64,000 nucleotides of DNA from Pluralibacter sp. (GTDB lineage Bacteria; Pseudomonadota; Gammaproteobacteria; Enterobacterales; Enterobacteriaceae), in assembly GCF_019237635.1 (NCBI RefSeq), contig NZ_JAFAGS010000186.1:1-64000 (forward strand), written 5' to 3'. Below the pieces are notes generated by a model. That model made no database searches, was not told the origin of the DNA, and was given only the letters and a program-made list of their open reading frames with translations. Position numbers and translations under genes: made by a program. Position 1 is the first letter of the stretch, and each line of letters opens with the position of its first letter. Of this stretch, positions 31,820 through 40,330 are shown piece after piece.

Positions 31820-32662
31820 ATGAAAAATACATTAAGAAAAATTGTAACGATTGCTCTCTTAGCAGTTAGCGCAACATCTGTTGCTGCAACGAAAGGGGAG
31901 GTGTTAGTTTTGCTTTCAAGTGAAACAGAATTACCTCTACAGAACGGTAAAACCTTTCCATCTGGTTACTATTTAAATGAATTTGGTGTGCCAGCAGATG
32001 CGCTCATTCGTGCAGGTTATCACCTCACTATTGTAACCCCAAAGGGTAATCAACCTCAGCCAGATAAACGTTCCATTAAGCCAGTATACTTTGGCGGAAA
32101 TGTTAAAGAAATGGATAGGATACAAAAGGTTGTAAATGGTATAACACAACCTGGAAATATAAAATCCCTCAAGTCAGTTATTTCTAATGGATTGGACCGT
32201 TATGACGCAATTTTTATTCCAGGCGGCCATGCTCCATTAATTGATCTTTCAAATAATCCAGAAGTAGGTACGTTGCTTCGTTATTTCCATAAAAATAGTA
32301 AGCCGACAGCGGCTATTTGTCATGGTCCAATAACCCTACTTGCTGCTCAAGATGATCCAAAAGGGTATGAAAATGGATTAGTTTCAAAACAAAACATCGG
32401 TGCAGATAATTGGATTTATAACGGATATAAAATGACTATTTTTGCTGATGATGAAGAGAAAGCATTCGAATCTTCCTTGAACGGCGATAAACTTCGTTAT
32501 TACCCAGCTAAAGCAATGGAACTCGCAGGTGGATCAATGATTTTCTCACCGGCATGGCAACCAAATGTAGTTGTTGACCGTGAATTGATCACTGGCCAAA
32601 ACCCTTACTCAGATCATCTTATTGCTTCAGAATTACTGAAAGCACTTAATACACGTAAATAA
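31820..32662 (+). CDS. Exported DJ-1/PfpI-family protein (class I glutamine amidotransferase-like)
   Basis: A 280-residue protein with a Sec-type signal peptide (MKNTLRKIVTIALLAVSATSVAA, likely cleavage near residue 23). The DJ-1/PfpI fold follows: the strand EVLVLLSSET, YDAIFIPGGHAPLIDL, the nucleophile elbow AAICHGPITLL with Cys167 and a His next to it, and a late FSPAWQPNVVVDRELITGQNP. That last motif is typical of Hsp31/YajL-type members. Family activities include glyoxalase III, deglycase and chaperone functions. A periplasmic location is unusual. The ribosome site is GATAGGTAAAA. It is divergent from a LysR gene, and a second DJ-1-like start follows 28 bases on. Substrate unknown. Confidence 0.85.
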   Translation: MKNTLRKIVTIALLAVSATSVAATKGEVLVLLSSETELPLQNGKTFPSGYYLNEFGVPADALIRAGYHLTIVTPKGNQPQPDKRSIKPVYFGGNVKEMDRIQKVVNGITQPGNIKSLKSVISNGLDRYDAIFIPGGHAPLIDLSNNPEVGTLLRYFHKNSKPTAAICHGPITLLAAQDDPKGYENGLVSKQNIGADNWIYNGYKMTIFADDEEKAFESSLNGDKLRYYPAKAMELAGGSMIFSPAWQPNVVVDRELITGQNPYSDHLIASELLKALNTRK

Positions 32663-32690
32663 TTTAATAGCTAAAGGATAAAGGTAGAAT

Positions 32691-32724
32691 ATGTCATCTA
32701 AAGTATTAATGATTGTCACATCCA
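32691..32724 (+). pseudogene. 5' remnant of a second gene, probably DJ-1/PfpI-like, cut by an IS
   Basis: After GGATAAAGGTAGA an ATG at 32691 opens MSSKVLMIVTS, the usual first strand of cytosolic DJ-1/PfpI proteins. After 11 codons the reading enters insertion-sequence DNA at about 32725. The short distance from the preceding DJ-1 gene suggests a former two-gene operon. With so few codons the family is an inference. Confidence 0.5.
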
Positions 32725-33001
32725 GGCAGTGTCCCTTAATTGCATAATCTTTTGTAAAACAGTCTGATGCAACCCAGTTTTACCATCGCCAGATAATTTC
32801 TCGCTGTTTTGTCGTAGCGTGTGGCGATGCGACGGTATTCTTTCAGGCGACCAAAGCAACGTTCAACAACGTTGCGATTGCGGTAGGCATCATGATTGAG
32901 CTGTGAACGACCATCCGTCGCCATTTTCTCATTTGATTTGCGGGGATGACAGTTTTTATACCTTTGTTTTTCAGTTCGTTACGTAAAGCATGTCCGGAGT
33001 A
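32725..33001 (-). mobile_element. 3' fragment of an IS5-family element (transposase C-terminus)
   Basis: On the minus strand a continuous frame from about 33001 to the stop at 32736 reads SGHALRNELKNKGIKTVIP, then RKSNEKMATDGRSQLN, RNVVERCFGRLKEYRRIATRYDK and LAMVKLGCIRLFYKRLCN. This is the DDE C-terminal part (with the final catalytic Glu in VERCFGRLK) of an IS5-family transposase of the IS427-like type. The element's end lies near 32725 (GGCAGTGTCCC). The 5' two thirds is missing: the frame is cut exactly where an IS4-type end begins at 33002. Confidence 0.8.
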
Positions 33002-33780
33002 TAATGCCGATCGTTTAAGGGTACTTGAACGATCCAGCCAGTGAGAGACAATCCGGGATCAGCCCTCTGATTCCGGATTTTTTTATGTCTGAGCACAATG
33101 CTTTTTCCCGCTCGCTTGATCCTGCATGGATCCATCAGGCACTCACGGTCTGTAACAAGGCCAGCATTCGCCGCCGCCTCCCTGCTGAGCAGGCTGTCTG
33201 GCTTGTCCTGATGATGGGATTGCTCCGCGATTTGTCCATTAGATGTCTGCCATTACCTGGATGTCGTTCTTCAGCCTGATGAAGGCTATCAGAGCCTGGT
33301 ACACAGCGTTCTTACCGCTGGCCCATCGTCTGTCAATGCTGCTTTTTTCCTTGAGTGGCAACAGGCTGGGACTCTGACTCACTGGCTGACACTGGTAAAA
33401 AGTAAGCATCGTTATAAAGTTATCGAACACTACAGCGATTATGACATGCTGATTGAGATTCCGGTTTCTCCGCAGGCGCGCAGGGCAGCCCAAAACAGGC
33501 CAAGCCATTTGGCATCAATGGACGGTTTCTCCGCAGGCGCGCAGGGCAGCCCCCCATTTGCCATCAGTATGGAGGGCAAGAATGGTGAGTTATGTCAGCG
33601 GCAGCAATAAAGGGAAATTGAGCTGGGTTACGGAGAGCTGAAACAGCGGCAATTAAAGGGTGAGGTCACGCTGAGAAGTCGTTTTCCGGAAGGTGTGAAG
33701 CAGGAGTGGTGGGGGGAGCCTGGTGGCCTACAGTGTTGGGCGCCGCGTTTACCTGGCTGGGCGATAAACTGTAGCTGTAT
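33002..33780 (+). mobile_element. Decayed IS4-family element
   Basis: The left end TAATGCCGATC at 33002 matches the IS4 terminus. An ATG at 33085 starts MSEHNAFSRSLDPAWIHQAL, then RLPAEQAVWLVLMMGLLRDLSI. A frameshift near 33240 moves to another frame reading DVCHYLDVVLQPDEGYQSLV, then WQQAGTLTHWLTLVKSKHRYKV and MLIEIPVSPQARR. Further on come GEIELGYGELKQRQ and LRSRFPEGVKQEWWG (about 33618-33720), corresponding to the IS4 C-terminal DDE region. The central catalytic part is deleted and no right inverted repeat was found. It cannot transpose by itself. Confidence 0.75.
33462..33575 (+). repeat. 61-base tandem duplication inside the IS4 remnant
   Basis: CGGTTTCTCCGCAGGCGCGC and the next ten bases occur identically at 33462-33491 and 33523-33552. 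The following bases are similar (CCATTTGGCATCAATGG versus CCATTTGCCATCAGTATGG). Unit length 61 is not a multiple of three. The second copy continues the transposase reading (SPQARRAAPHLPSVWRARM) in a frame different from the first. Confidence 0.85.
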
Positions 33781-33783
33781 ATT

Positions 33784-33912
33784 ATGAAGAGCAAAAATGA
33801 CCAGCAATCCCAATCCGCGAGACTGGCACAATGGGAAGTGCCTGTCGCGTATGGCGATCGGGTATCGGCAGGAGCGTTACCCGATCAGATGTTCTGTCTT
33901 GCCGACGAGTAA
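33784..33912 (+). CDS. Possible 42-residue ORF of unknown nature, perhaps a gene remnant
   Basis: An ATG-to-TAA frame of 43 codons with backbone-like GC reads MKSKNDQQSQSARLAQWEVP, then VAYGDRVSAGALPDQMFCLADE. It ends eight bases before the cyaY stop on the other strand. There is no clear ribosome site. It may be the C-terminal stub of a gene destroyed by the IS insertions. It contains the inverted repeat GATCGGGTA/TACCCGATC (33856-33864 and 33878-33886). I recognise no family. Confidence 0.25.
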   Translation: MKSKNDQQSQSARLAQWEVPVAYGDRVSAGALPDQMFCLADE

Positions 33913-33919
33913 TGCTTTA

Positions 33920-34240
33920 TTAACGAAAACGTACCGCTTCGCCGGCCTGTTGGCTGGCGGCGTGTTCCAGCAGATCCCAGAAGGTTTCGCCGCTGCGATC
34001 GCAGACCCACGTATCACCTTTGAGACTGAAGTGGTAGCCGCCCTGGCGGGTCGCCAGCCATACCTGATGCAGCGGCTCCTGGCGATTGATAATGATTTTG
34101 CTGCCGTTTTCGAAGCTTAAGGTCAGCACGCCGCCGTTAATCTCACAATCAATGTCGCTGTCGCCGTCCCAGTCATCCAGACGCTCTTCAATGGTGAGCC
34201 ACAGGGCGTCGGCAAGGCGATGAAATTCACTGTCGTTCAT
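33920..34240 (-). CDS. cyaY: CyaY, bacterial frataxin
   Basis: Iron-binding regulator of Fe-S cluster assembly that acts on IscS/IscU. The 106 residues match E. coli CyaY: an acidic N-terminal helix ([25 protein letters not shown]), then the frataxin beta-sheet with [32 protein letters not shown] and [17 protein letters not shown]. It converges with cyaA in E. coli; here the two are pushed apart by about 3.5 kb of inserted DNA. It is divergent from lptM. Confidence 0.97.
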   Translation of the reverse strand: MNDSEFHRLADALWLTIEERLDDWDGDSDIDCEINGGVLTLSFENGSKIIINRQEPLHQVWLATRQGGYHFSLKGDTWVCDRSGETFWDLLEHAASQQAGEAVRFR

Positions 34241-34350
34241 TTTTATTTCCCATTATTGCGTGATGGCGGCAGTATAACGCTAAACGCTTGCTTTTACGTC
34301 TTCTCCTGCGATGATAGAAAGCAGAAAGCATCAACTACAGGCACTTTAGA

Positions 34351-34554
34351 ATGAAGAACGTTTTTCGACCTTTGGTCATGTTGACTGTGCTCTTTACCCT
34401 TGCCGGTTGTGGTTTGAAGGGGCCGCTTTATTTTCCGCCAGCGGACAAGACGGCGCCTCCGCCGACGAAACCGGTCAATCCGGGGACGCAAAGCGCGGAA
34501 CCAAGCCGCAACGATCGTGGCGATACGGGTGGACCATCACAGGTCAATTATTAA
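34351..34554 (+). CDS. lptM: LptM (YifL), lipoprotein of the LPS translocon
   Basis: A 67-residue lipoprotein that assists LptD maturation with LptE at the outer membrane. The signal MKNVFRPLVMLTVLFTLAGC ends in the lipobox LAGC (lipidated Cys20). It is followed by GLKGPLYFPPADK, the conserved segment reported to mimic LPS, and a Pro/Thr/Ser-rich unstructured tail. Gly at +2 fits outer-membrane sorting. It is first gene of the lptM-dapF-yigA-xerC-yigB-uvrD string, 36 bases before dapF. Confidence 0.92.
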   Translation: MKNVFRPLVMLTVLFTLAGCGLKGPLYFPPADKTAPPPTKPVNPGTQSAEPSRNDRGDTGGPSQVNY

Positions 34555-34590
34555 TACTGAGCCGCTGTTTCTGCGTGTATGGAGTTGATG

Positions 34591-35415
34591 ATGCAGTTCT
34601 CTAAAATGCATGGCCTCGGTAACGATTTTATGGTCGTTGATGCGGTAACGCAGAATGTGTTTTTTTCGCCGGAACTGATTCGCCGCCTGGCGGATCGGCA
34701 CCTTGGCGTGGGGTTCGATCAACTGCTGGTGGTTGAGCCGCCGTACGATCCCGAACTGGATTTCCACTACCGTATTTTTAACGCCGACGGTAGCGAAGTG
34801 GCGCAGTGCGGTAACGGTGCGCGCTGCTTTGCCCGGTTTGTACGCCTGAAGGGGCTGACCAATAAACGCGATATTAATGTCAGCACCGCCAATGGGCGCA
34901 TGGTGTTGAGCGTCACCGACGACGACCTGGTGCGGGTGAATATGGGCGAACCTAACTTTGAACCCTCGCAGGTGCCGTTTCGCGCCAACAAAGCGGAAAA
35001 GACCTATATTATGCGGGCGGCGGAGCAGACAGTATTGTGCGGCGTTGTTTCCATGGGCAACCCGCACTGCGTGATTCAGGTCGATGATGTCGACACCGCA
35101 GCGGTAGAGACGTTAGGACCGGTGCTGGAAAGCCACGAGCGTTTTCCGGAGCGCGCCAATATCGGCTTTATGCAGGTGGTGAAGCGTGAGCATATCCGCC
35201 TGCGCGTTTTTGAGCGTGGCGCCGGGGAGACGCAGGCTTGCGGCAGCGGCGCCTGTGCGGCGGTCGCCATCGGCATTCAGCAGGGGCTGCTGGCCGAAGA
35301 AGTACGCGTGGAATTACCAGGTGGGCGTCTTGATATCGCCTGGAAAGGTCCGGGTCAACCGTTGTTTATGACTGGCCCGGCGGCACATGTCTACGACGGA
35401 TTTATTCATCTATGA
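34591..35415 (+). CDS. dapF: DapF, diaminopimelate epimerase
   Basis: PLP-independent epimerase giving meso-diaminopimelate for peptidoglycan and lysine. It has 274 residues as in E. coli, with the two catalytic cysteines in [20 protein letters not shown] (near residue 73) and [19 protein letters not shown] (near 217). The start at 34591 reads [14 protein letters not shown]; an extra ATG three bases upstream and a frame open from 34579 lack homology. It overlaps yigA by ATGA. Confidence 0.97.
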   Translation: MQFSKMHGLGNDFMVVDAVTQNVFFSPELIRRLADRHLGVGFDQLLVVEPPYDPELDFHYRIFNADGSEVAQCGNGARCFARFVRLKGLTNKRDINVSTANGRMVLSVTDDDLVRVNMGEPNFEPSQVPFRANKAEKTYIMRAAEQTVLCGVVSMGNPHCVIQVDDVDTAAVETLGPVLESHERFPERANIGFMQVVKREHIRLRVFERGAGETQACGSGACAAVAIGIQQGLLAEEVRVELPGGRLDIAWKGPGQPLFMTGPAAHVYDGFIHL

Positions 35416-36119
35416 AACTCATCGGGGAAGAACAGCAGACCGAACTTGCCGCGCTCGACGATCGCGCGGTCGTCGAGTATCTGCTGCATCATCCTGACTT
35501 TTTCATTCGCAATGCGCCAGTGGTTGAGCAAATACGCGTACCGCACCCGGTACGCGGTACCGTTTCGCTCGTGGAATGGCACATGGCGCGAGCGCGCACG
35601 CACATTAACGTGCTGGAAGAGAATATTTCTCAGTTGGTGGAGCAGGCTACCGCCAACGAGAGCCTGTTCTACCGTCTGCTTCAGCTGCAGTCCCGGCTTG
35701 CCGGTGTGGATAGCCTGGAGGCATTTCTTAACCAGTTTCATCGCTGGGCAAGAGAGCTGGGGCTGGCGGGTGCCTCGGTGCGGCTGTTTGCCGATCGCTG
35801 GCGTATCGGCGCGCCCTCCAGATTCACGCAGCTGGCGCTTTCCCGCCAGGCGTTCGAACCGATTCGTATTCAGCGCCTGGGCCAGGAGCGGCACTACCTC
35901 GGTCCGCTCAACGGGCCGGAGCTGCTGGTGGTGATGCCGGACGCCAAAGCGATCGGCTCGGTAGCGATGTCGATGATGGGCAGTGATGGCGACCTTGGCG
36001 TAGTGCTGTTCAGCAGCCGCGATGCGCACCATTATCAGCCCGGACAGGGCACCCACCTGTTGCAGGAGATTGCGCTGCTGCTGCCGGGGATGCTGGAGCG
36101 CTGGATTGAACGGGTATGA
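35412..36119 (+). CDS. yigA: YigA, DUF484 family protein
   Basis: A 235-residue protein of the DUF484 (GAF-like) family with no settled function, always found between dapF and xerC in enterobacteria. Features: an N-terminal acidic helix, [12 protein letters not shown] (the DUF484 hallmark), then [21 protein letters not shown] leading into a coiled-coil helix and a GAF-like C-terminal domain ([19 protein letters not shown]). It overlaps both neighbours by four bases, which suggests tight translational coupling with dapF and xerC. Confidence 0.93.
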   Translation: MKLIGEEQQTELAALDDRAVVEYLLHHPDFFIRNAPVVEQIRVPHPVRGTVSLVEWHMARARTHINVLEENISQLVEQATANESLFYRLLQLQSRLAGVDSLEAFLNQFHRWARELGLAGASVRLFADRWRIGAPSRFTQLALSRQAFEPIRIQRLGQERHYLGPLNGPELLVVMPDAKAIGSVAMSMMGSDGDLGVVLFSSRDAHHYQPGQGTHLLQEIALLLPGMLERWIERV

Positions 36120-37018
36120 ACGACTCGCCGCTTTCCGCCGCTGTTGAGCGCTTCCTGCGTTATCTGGGCGTTGAGCGCCAGCTCAGTCCCATGACGCTAC
36201 TGAATTATCGGCGTCAGCTTGATGCCATCATGGCCCTTGCCGGTGAAAGCGGCGTGGCGCGTTGGCAACAATGTGATGCTGCAATCGTCAGGAACTGGGC
36301 GGTACGCAGCCGCCGTAAAGGGCTGGGCCCGGCAAGCCTGGCGCTGCGTCTGTCGGCGCTGCGCAGTTTTTTCGACTGGTTGGTCAGCCAGGGCGAGCTT
36401 CCGGCGAATCCGGCCAAAGCTGTCTCTGCGCCGAAAGCGCCGCGTCACCTCCCTAAAAATATCGACGTCGATGACGTGAACCGTCTGCTGGATATCGATC
36501 TTAACGATCCGCTGGCGGTGCGCGACCGGGCGATGCTGGAAGTGATGTATGGCGCTGGTCTGCGTTTGTCTGAGCTGGTGAATCTCGATCTCCGCCATCT
36601 CTCGCTGGAATCCGGTGAAGTGTGGGTGATGGGCAAGGGCAGCAAAGAGCGTCGCCTGCCGATTGGCCGCAGCGCTGTACTGTGGTTAGAGCATTGGCTC
36701 GATCTTCGCGGCCTGTTCGGCGCTGAAGAAGAGGCGCTGTTTTTGTCTAAGCTCGGCAAGCGTATTTCCACGCGCAATGTGCAAAAACGGTTTGCCGAGT
36801 GGGGGATCCGGCAGGGGCTCAACAGCCATGTTAATCCGCACAAGTTGCGCCATTCGTTCGCCACGCACATGCTGGAGTCGAGCGGCGATCTGCGTGGGGT
36901 GCAGGAGCTGCTGGGGCACGCGAATCTCTCCACCACGCAGATCTATACCCATCTTGATTTTCAACACCTTGCCTCGGTGTACGATGCGGCGCACCCACGC
37001 GCCAAACGGGGGAAATAA
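36116..37018 (+). CDS. xerC: XerC, tyrosine recombinase of chromosome dimer resolution
   Basis: Acts with XerD and FtsK at dif to resolve chromosome dimers. It is 300 residues: an N-terminal SAM-like core-binding domain ([23 protein letters not shown]), then the catalytic domain with [14 protein letters not shown] (Arg), [12 protein letters not shown] (Lys), [12 protein letters not shown] (His/Arg) and [17 protein letters not shown] (His and nucleophile Tyr near residue 275). All catalytic residues are present. It overlaps yigA by ATGA and yigB by one base (TAATG). Confidence 0.97.
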   Translation: MNDSPLSAAVERFLRYLGVERQLSPMTLLNYRRQLDAIMALAGESGVARWQQCDAAIVRNWAVRSRRKGLGPASLALRLSALRSFFDWLVSQGELPANPAKAVSAPKAPRHLPKNIDVDDVNRLLDIDLNDPLAVRDRAMLEVMYGAGLRLSELVNLDLRHLSLESGEVWVMGKGSKERRLPIGRSAVLWLEHWLDLRGLFGAEEEALFLSKLGKRISTRNVQKRFAEWGIRQGLNSHVNPHKLRHSFATHMLESSGDLRGVQELLGHANLSTTQIYTHLDFQHLASVYDAAHPRAKRGK

Positions 37019-37734
37019 TGCGTTTTTACCGTCCATTAGGCCGAATCTCAGCCCTGACATTCGACCTTGATGACACCCTTTATGACAACCGCCCGGTTAT
37101 TCTGCGCACTGAACAGGAAGCGCTGGCGTTTGTGCAAAACTACCATCCGTTGTTAAAAAACCTGCAAAACCGCGATCTTCAGCGCGTGCGCCAGTTGCTG
37201 CGCGAGCAGGAGCCGGAGATTTATCACGACGTGACCGAATGGCGGCGTCGTGCGGTCGAGCAGGCGATGCTTAGCGCTGGCCTGAGCGCGCAGGAAGCGG
37301 CTGCAGGCGCGGTGGAGTCGATGGCGCACTTCGCCCACTGGCGCAGCCGTGTCGATGTGCCGCAGGAAACGCACGATACCCTGCAAAAGCTGGCGGCAAA
37401 GTGGCCGCTGGTGGCGATCACCAACGGCAACGCGCGACCGGAACGGTTTGGTCTTGGCGACTATTTCAAATTTGTGCTGCGCGCGGGCCCGGACGGACGT
37501 TCGAAGCCGTTCAACGACATGTATCATCTGGCGGCGGAAAGGCTCGGCCTGCCGCTTTGCGAGATCCTGCATGTCGGCGACGACCTGACCACCGACGTGG
37601 CGGGCGCCATTCGCTGCGGTATGCAGGCCTGCTGGATCAGGCCGGAAAACGCCGACCTGATGCAGACGCTCGACAGCCGCCTGCTGCCGCACATTGAAAT
37701 TTCGCGGTTGGCATCCCTCACGACGCTGATATAA
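37018..37734 (+). CDS. yigB: YigB, HAD phosphatase (riboflavin pathway)
   Basis: HAD-like hydrolase; E. coli YigB dephosphorylates 5-amino-6-(5-phospho-D-ribitylamino)uracil and also FMN. The 238-residue protein has the nucleophile motif [10 protein letters not shown] near residue 17, the helical cap, the Thr motif [11 protein letters not shown], Lys in RSKPFNDMY, and the acidic motif [13 protein letters not shown]. It starts inside the xerC stop codon (TAATG). Confidence 0.94.
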   Translation: MRFYRPLGRISALTFDLDDTLYDNRPVILRTEQEALAFVQNYHPLLKNLQNRDLQRVRQLLREQEPEIYHDVTEWRRRAVEQAMLSAGLSAQEAAAGAVESMAHFAHWRSRVDVPQETHDTLQKLAAKWPLVAITNGNARPERFGLGDYFKFVLRAGPDGRSKPFNDMYHLAAERLGLPLCEILHVGDDLTTDVAGAIRCGMQACWIRPENADLMQTLDSRLLPHIEISRLASLTTLI

Positions 37735-37744
37735 TCACCAGCAG

Positions 37745-37764
37745 TATTGTATAAATCAACAGTA
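37745..37764. promoter_or_regulatory. LexA (SOS) box upstream of uvrD
   Basis: TATTG-N10-CAGTA at 37745-37764 fits the SOS box plan (CTG-N10-CAG) with one mismatch in the left triplet (TTG) and an A/T-rich core. It lies 50 bases before the uvrD start. A GC-rich hairpin (GCCCGC/GCGGGC, about 37766-37794) follows, in the place where E. coli uvrD has an attenuator-like structure. Confidence 0.7.
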
Positions 37765-37813
37765 TGCCCGCCAGGCTTTCCGCCAGCGGGCAGCGCATTT
37801 TTCGGCGGTGCCA

Positions 37814-39976
37814 ATGGACGTTTCTTACCTGCTCGACAGCCTCAATGACAAACAGCGTGAAGCCGTGGCGGCGCCACGTACCAATATGCTGGTGCTGGCG
37901 GGCGCAGGCAGCGGTAAAACGCGCGTTCTGGTGCACCGTATCGCCTGGCTGCTGAGCGTGGAAAACAGCTCGCCGTACTCCATCATGGCGGTGACGTTTA
38001 CCAACAAAGCGGCGGCGGAAATGCGCCACCGTATTGGTCAACTGATGGGTACATCGCAGGGCGGGATGTGGGTTGGCACCTTTCACGGGCTGGCGCACCG
38101 CCTGCTGCGTGCGCACCATCTGGATGCTAACCTGCCGCAGGATTTTCAGATCCTCGACAGCGAAGATCAGCTCCGCTTGTTAAAACGCCTGATTAAGGCG
38201 ATGAATCTCGATGAGAAGCAGTGGCCGCCGCGCCAGGCGATGTGGTACATCAACAGCCAGAAAGACGAAGGTCTGCGGCCGCACCACATCCAGAGCTACG
38301 GCAACCCGGTCGAACAAACCTGGCAGAAAGTCTATCAGGCCTATCAGGAAGCCTGCGATCGCGCCGGGCTGGTGGATTTCGCCGAGCTGCTGCTGCGCGC
38401 CCACGAGCTATGGCTTAACAAACCGCATATCCTCCAGCACTACCGCGAGCGCTTTACCAACATCCTGGTCGACGAATTTCAGGATACCAACAACATTCAG
38501 TATGCGTGGATCCGCCTGCTGGCCGGTGACACCGGCAAGGTGATGATCGTCGGCGACGATGACCAGTCTATTTACGGCTGGCGCGGCGCGCAGGTGGAAA
38601 ACATCCAGCGTTTCCTCAACGATTTTCCCGGGGCGGAAACCATCCGTCTTGAGCAAAACTACCGTTCGACCAGCAATATTCTTAGCGCGGCGAACGCCCT
38701 GATCGAAAACAACAACGGGCGTCTGGGCAAAAAACTGTGGACCGATGGTGTCGATGGCGAGCCGATTTCGCTCTACTGCGCGTTCAACGAGCTCGACGAA
38801 GCGCGGTTCGTGGTGAACCGCATCAAAACCTGGCAGGACAACGGCGGCGCGCTTGAACAGTGCGCTATTCTGTACCGCAGCAACGCCCAGTCGCGCGTGC
38901 TGGAAGAGGCGCTGCTACAGGTCAGCATGCCGTACCGTATTTACGGCGGCATGCGCTTCTTCGAGCGCCAGGAGATTAAGGACGCCCTCTCTTACCTGCG
39001 TCTTATCGCTAACCGTAACGACGATGCGGCGTTTGAGCGGGTGGTCAATACCCCGACGCGCGGCATCGGCGACCGCACGCTGGATATCGTGCGCCAGACC
39101 TCCCGCGATCGCCAACTGACGCTGTGGCAGGCCTGCCGCGAACTGCTGAAAGAGAAAGCGCTGGCGGGCCGCGCGGCCAGCGCCCTGCAGCGCTTTATGG
39201 AGCTGGTCGACGCGCTGGCGCAGGAAACTGTCGATATGCCGCTGCACGTGCAGACCGACCGGGTGATTAAGGATTCCGGGCTGCGGATGATGTACGAGCA
39301 GGAGAAAGGCGAGAAAGGCCAGACGCGTATTGAAAACTTAGAGGAACTGGTGACGGCGACGCGCCAGTTCAGCTACAACGACGAAGATGAAGATCTGATG
39401 CCGCTGCAGGCTTTTTTGTCCCATGCGGCGCTGGAAGCCGGAGAAGGCCAGGCGGATACCTGGCAGGACGCGGTACAGTTGATGACCCTGCACTCGGCCA
39501 AAGGGCTGGAGTTCCCGCAGGTGTTTATCGTCGGCATGGAAGAGGGAATGTTCCCCAGCCAGATGTCGCTGGATGAAGGCGGACGTCTGGAGGAAGAACG
39601 GCGTCTGGCCTATGTCGGCGTGACCCGGGCGATGCAAAAGCTGACCCTGACTTACGCGGAGACCCGTCGTCTGTACGGCAAAGAGGTGTACCATCGACCG
39701 TCGCGCTTTGTCGGCGAGTTGCCGGAAGCCTGCGTTGAAGAGGTGCGCCTGCGGGCGACGGTCAGCCGACCGGTCAGCCACCAGCGCATGGGTACCCCAA
39801 TGGCGGAAAACGACACTGGCTATAAGCTCGGTCAGCGCGTGCGCCACCCGAAATTCGGTGAAGGCACCATCGTTAACCTGGAGGGAAGCGGCGAACACAG
39901 TCGTTTGCAGGTCGCATTTCAGGGGCAGGGAATCAAATGGCTGGTCGCGGCGTATGCCCGGCTGGAAAATGCGTAA
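37814..39976 (+). CDS. uvrD: UvrD, DNA helicase II
   Basis: SF1A 3'-5' helicase of nucleotide excision repair, mismatch repair and transcription-coupled repair. The 720 residues equal E. coli UvrD. Walker A GAGSGKTR lies near residue 30, with [53 protein letters not shown], and the C-terminal Tudor-like RNA-polymerase-binding domain GYKLGQRVRHPKFGEG. The ATG at 37814 gives the family length; a GTG six bases upstream in frame is less likely. SOS control is supported by the LexA box. Confidence 0.97.
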   Translation: MDVSYLLDSLNDKQREAVAAPRTNMLVLAGAGSGKTRVLVHRIAWLLSVENSSPYSIMAVTFTNKAAAEMRHRIGQLMGTSQGGMWVGTFHGLAHRLLRAHHLDANLPQDFQILDSEDQLRLLKRLIKAMNLDEKQWPPRQAMWYINSQKDEGLRPHHIQSYGNPVEQTWQKVYQAYQEACDRAGLVDFAELLLRAHELWLNKPHILQHYRERFTNILVDEFQDTNNIQYAWIRLLAGDTGKVMIVGDDDQSIYGWRGAQVENIQRFLNDFPGAETIRLEQNYRSTSNILSAANALIENNNGRLGKKLWTDGVDGEPISLYCAFNELDEARFVVNRIKTWQDNGGALEQCAILYRSNAQSRVLEEALLQVSMPYRIYGGMRFFERQEIKDALSYLRLIANRNDDAAFERVVNTPTRGIGDRTLDIVRQTSRDRQLTLWQACRELLKEKALAGRAASALQRFMELVDALAQETVDMPLHVQTDRVIKDSGLRMMYEQEKGEKGQTRIENLEELVTATRQFSYNDEDEDLMPLQAFLSHAALEAGEGQADTWQDAVQLMTLHSAKGLEFPQVFIVGMEEGMFPSQMSLDEGGRLEEERRLAYVGVTRAMQKLTLTYAETRRLYGKEVYHRPSRFVGELPEACVEEVRLRATVSRPVSHQRMGTPMAENDTGYKLGQRVRHPKFGEGTIVNLEGSGEHSRLQVAFQGQGIKWLVAAYARLENA

Positions 39977-40330
39977 CTTTAAGAAAAATATAATAAATTC
40001 TTCATTTTCTGCTAGTCTTATAGGCCAGAAGGGGCTAAATACCTTCTGGCGCTTCGCTGTGTGTTGACGCTGCATTTCGGCTGGCGTAACATGCGCGCAC
40101 GATTACGCTAAGAGGACATTCGCCTTGGACACACCCAGTAGATGCTGGCTCATTTTCCTGTCATCCAGGAACAACTTCTAAGGCTATCCTCCTGTGCTGA
40201 TGGCCTTAGTGGTTGTCAGCGACCTGTTCTATTCCCGTCGCGCTGAGTCAGGCTTTATGGTCTGAAACCCAATTTGTTTCTGTGTGCCCACCGAACTGTC
40301 CGATAATTTTTTGCATTGGGAGTCCCGGTC
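39977..40330 (+). promoter_or_regulatory. corA promoter and Mg2+-responsive leader region
   Basis: These 354 bases lie between uvrD and corA. After uvrD comes a 9-bp hairpin GCCAGAAGG/CCTTCTGGC (40024-40050) without a T-run, possibly the end of the uvrD transcript. The rest should be the long corA leader. In Salmonella that leader contains the short ORF corL and a Rho-dependent terminator responding to Mg2+ and translation. A corL-like ORF is present (listed separately). Confidence 0.55.
40125..40181 (+). CDS. corL: CorL-like leader peptide of corA
   Basis: An 18-codon ORF with TTG start at 40125 and ribosome site GAGGA five bases upstream reads MDTPSRCWLIFLSSRNNF, then TAA. It lies 149 bases before corA, in the leader position where Salmonella corL was described; translation of corL there controls access of Rho to the corA mRNA. 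The call rests on position, ribosome site and size. I cannot compare sequences here. Confidence 0.55.
   Translation: MDTPSRCWLIFLSSRNNF

Noticed and set aside
33856-33886. GATCGGGTA/TACCCGATC dyad as right end of the IS4-type element or a terminator
   Set aside because: It does not match the complement of the left end (TAATGCCGATC) and is not followed by a T-run.
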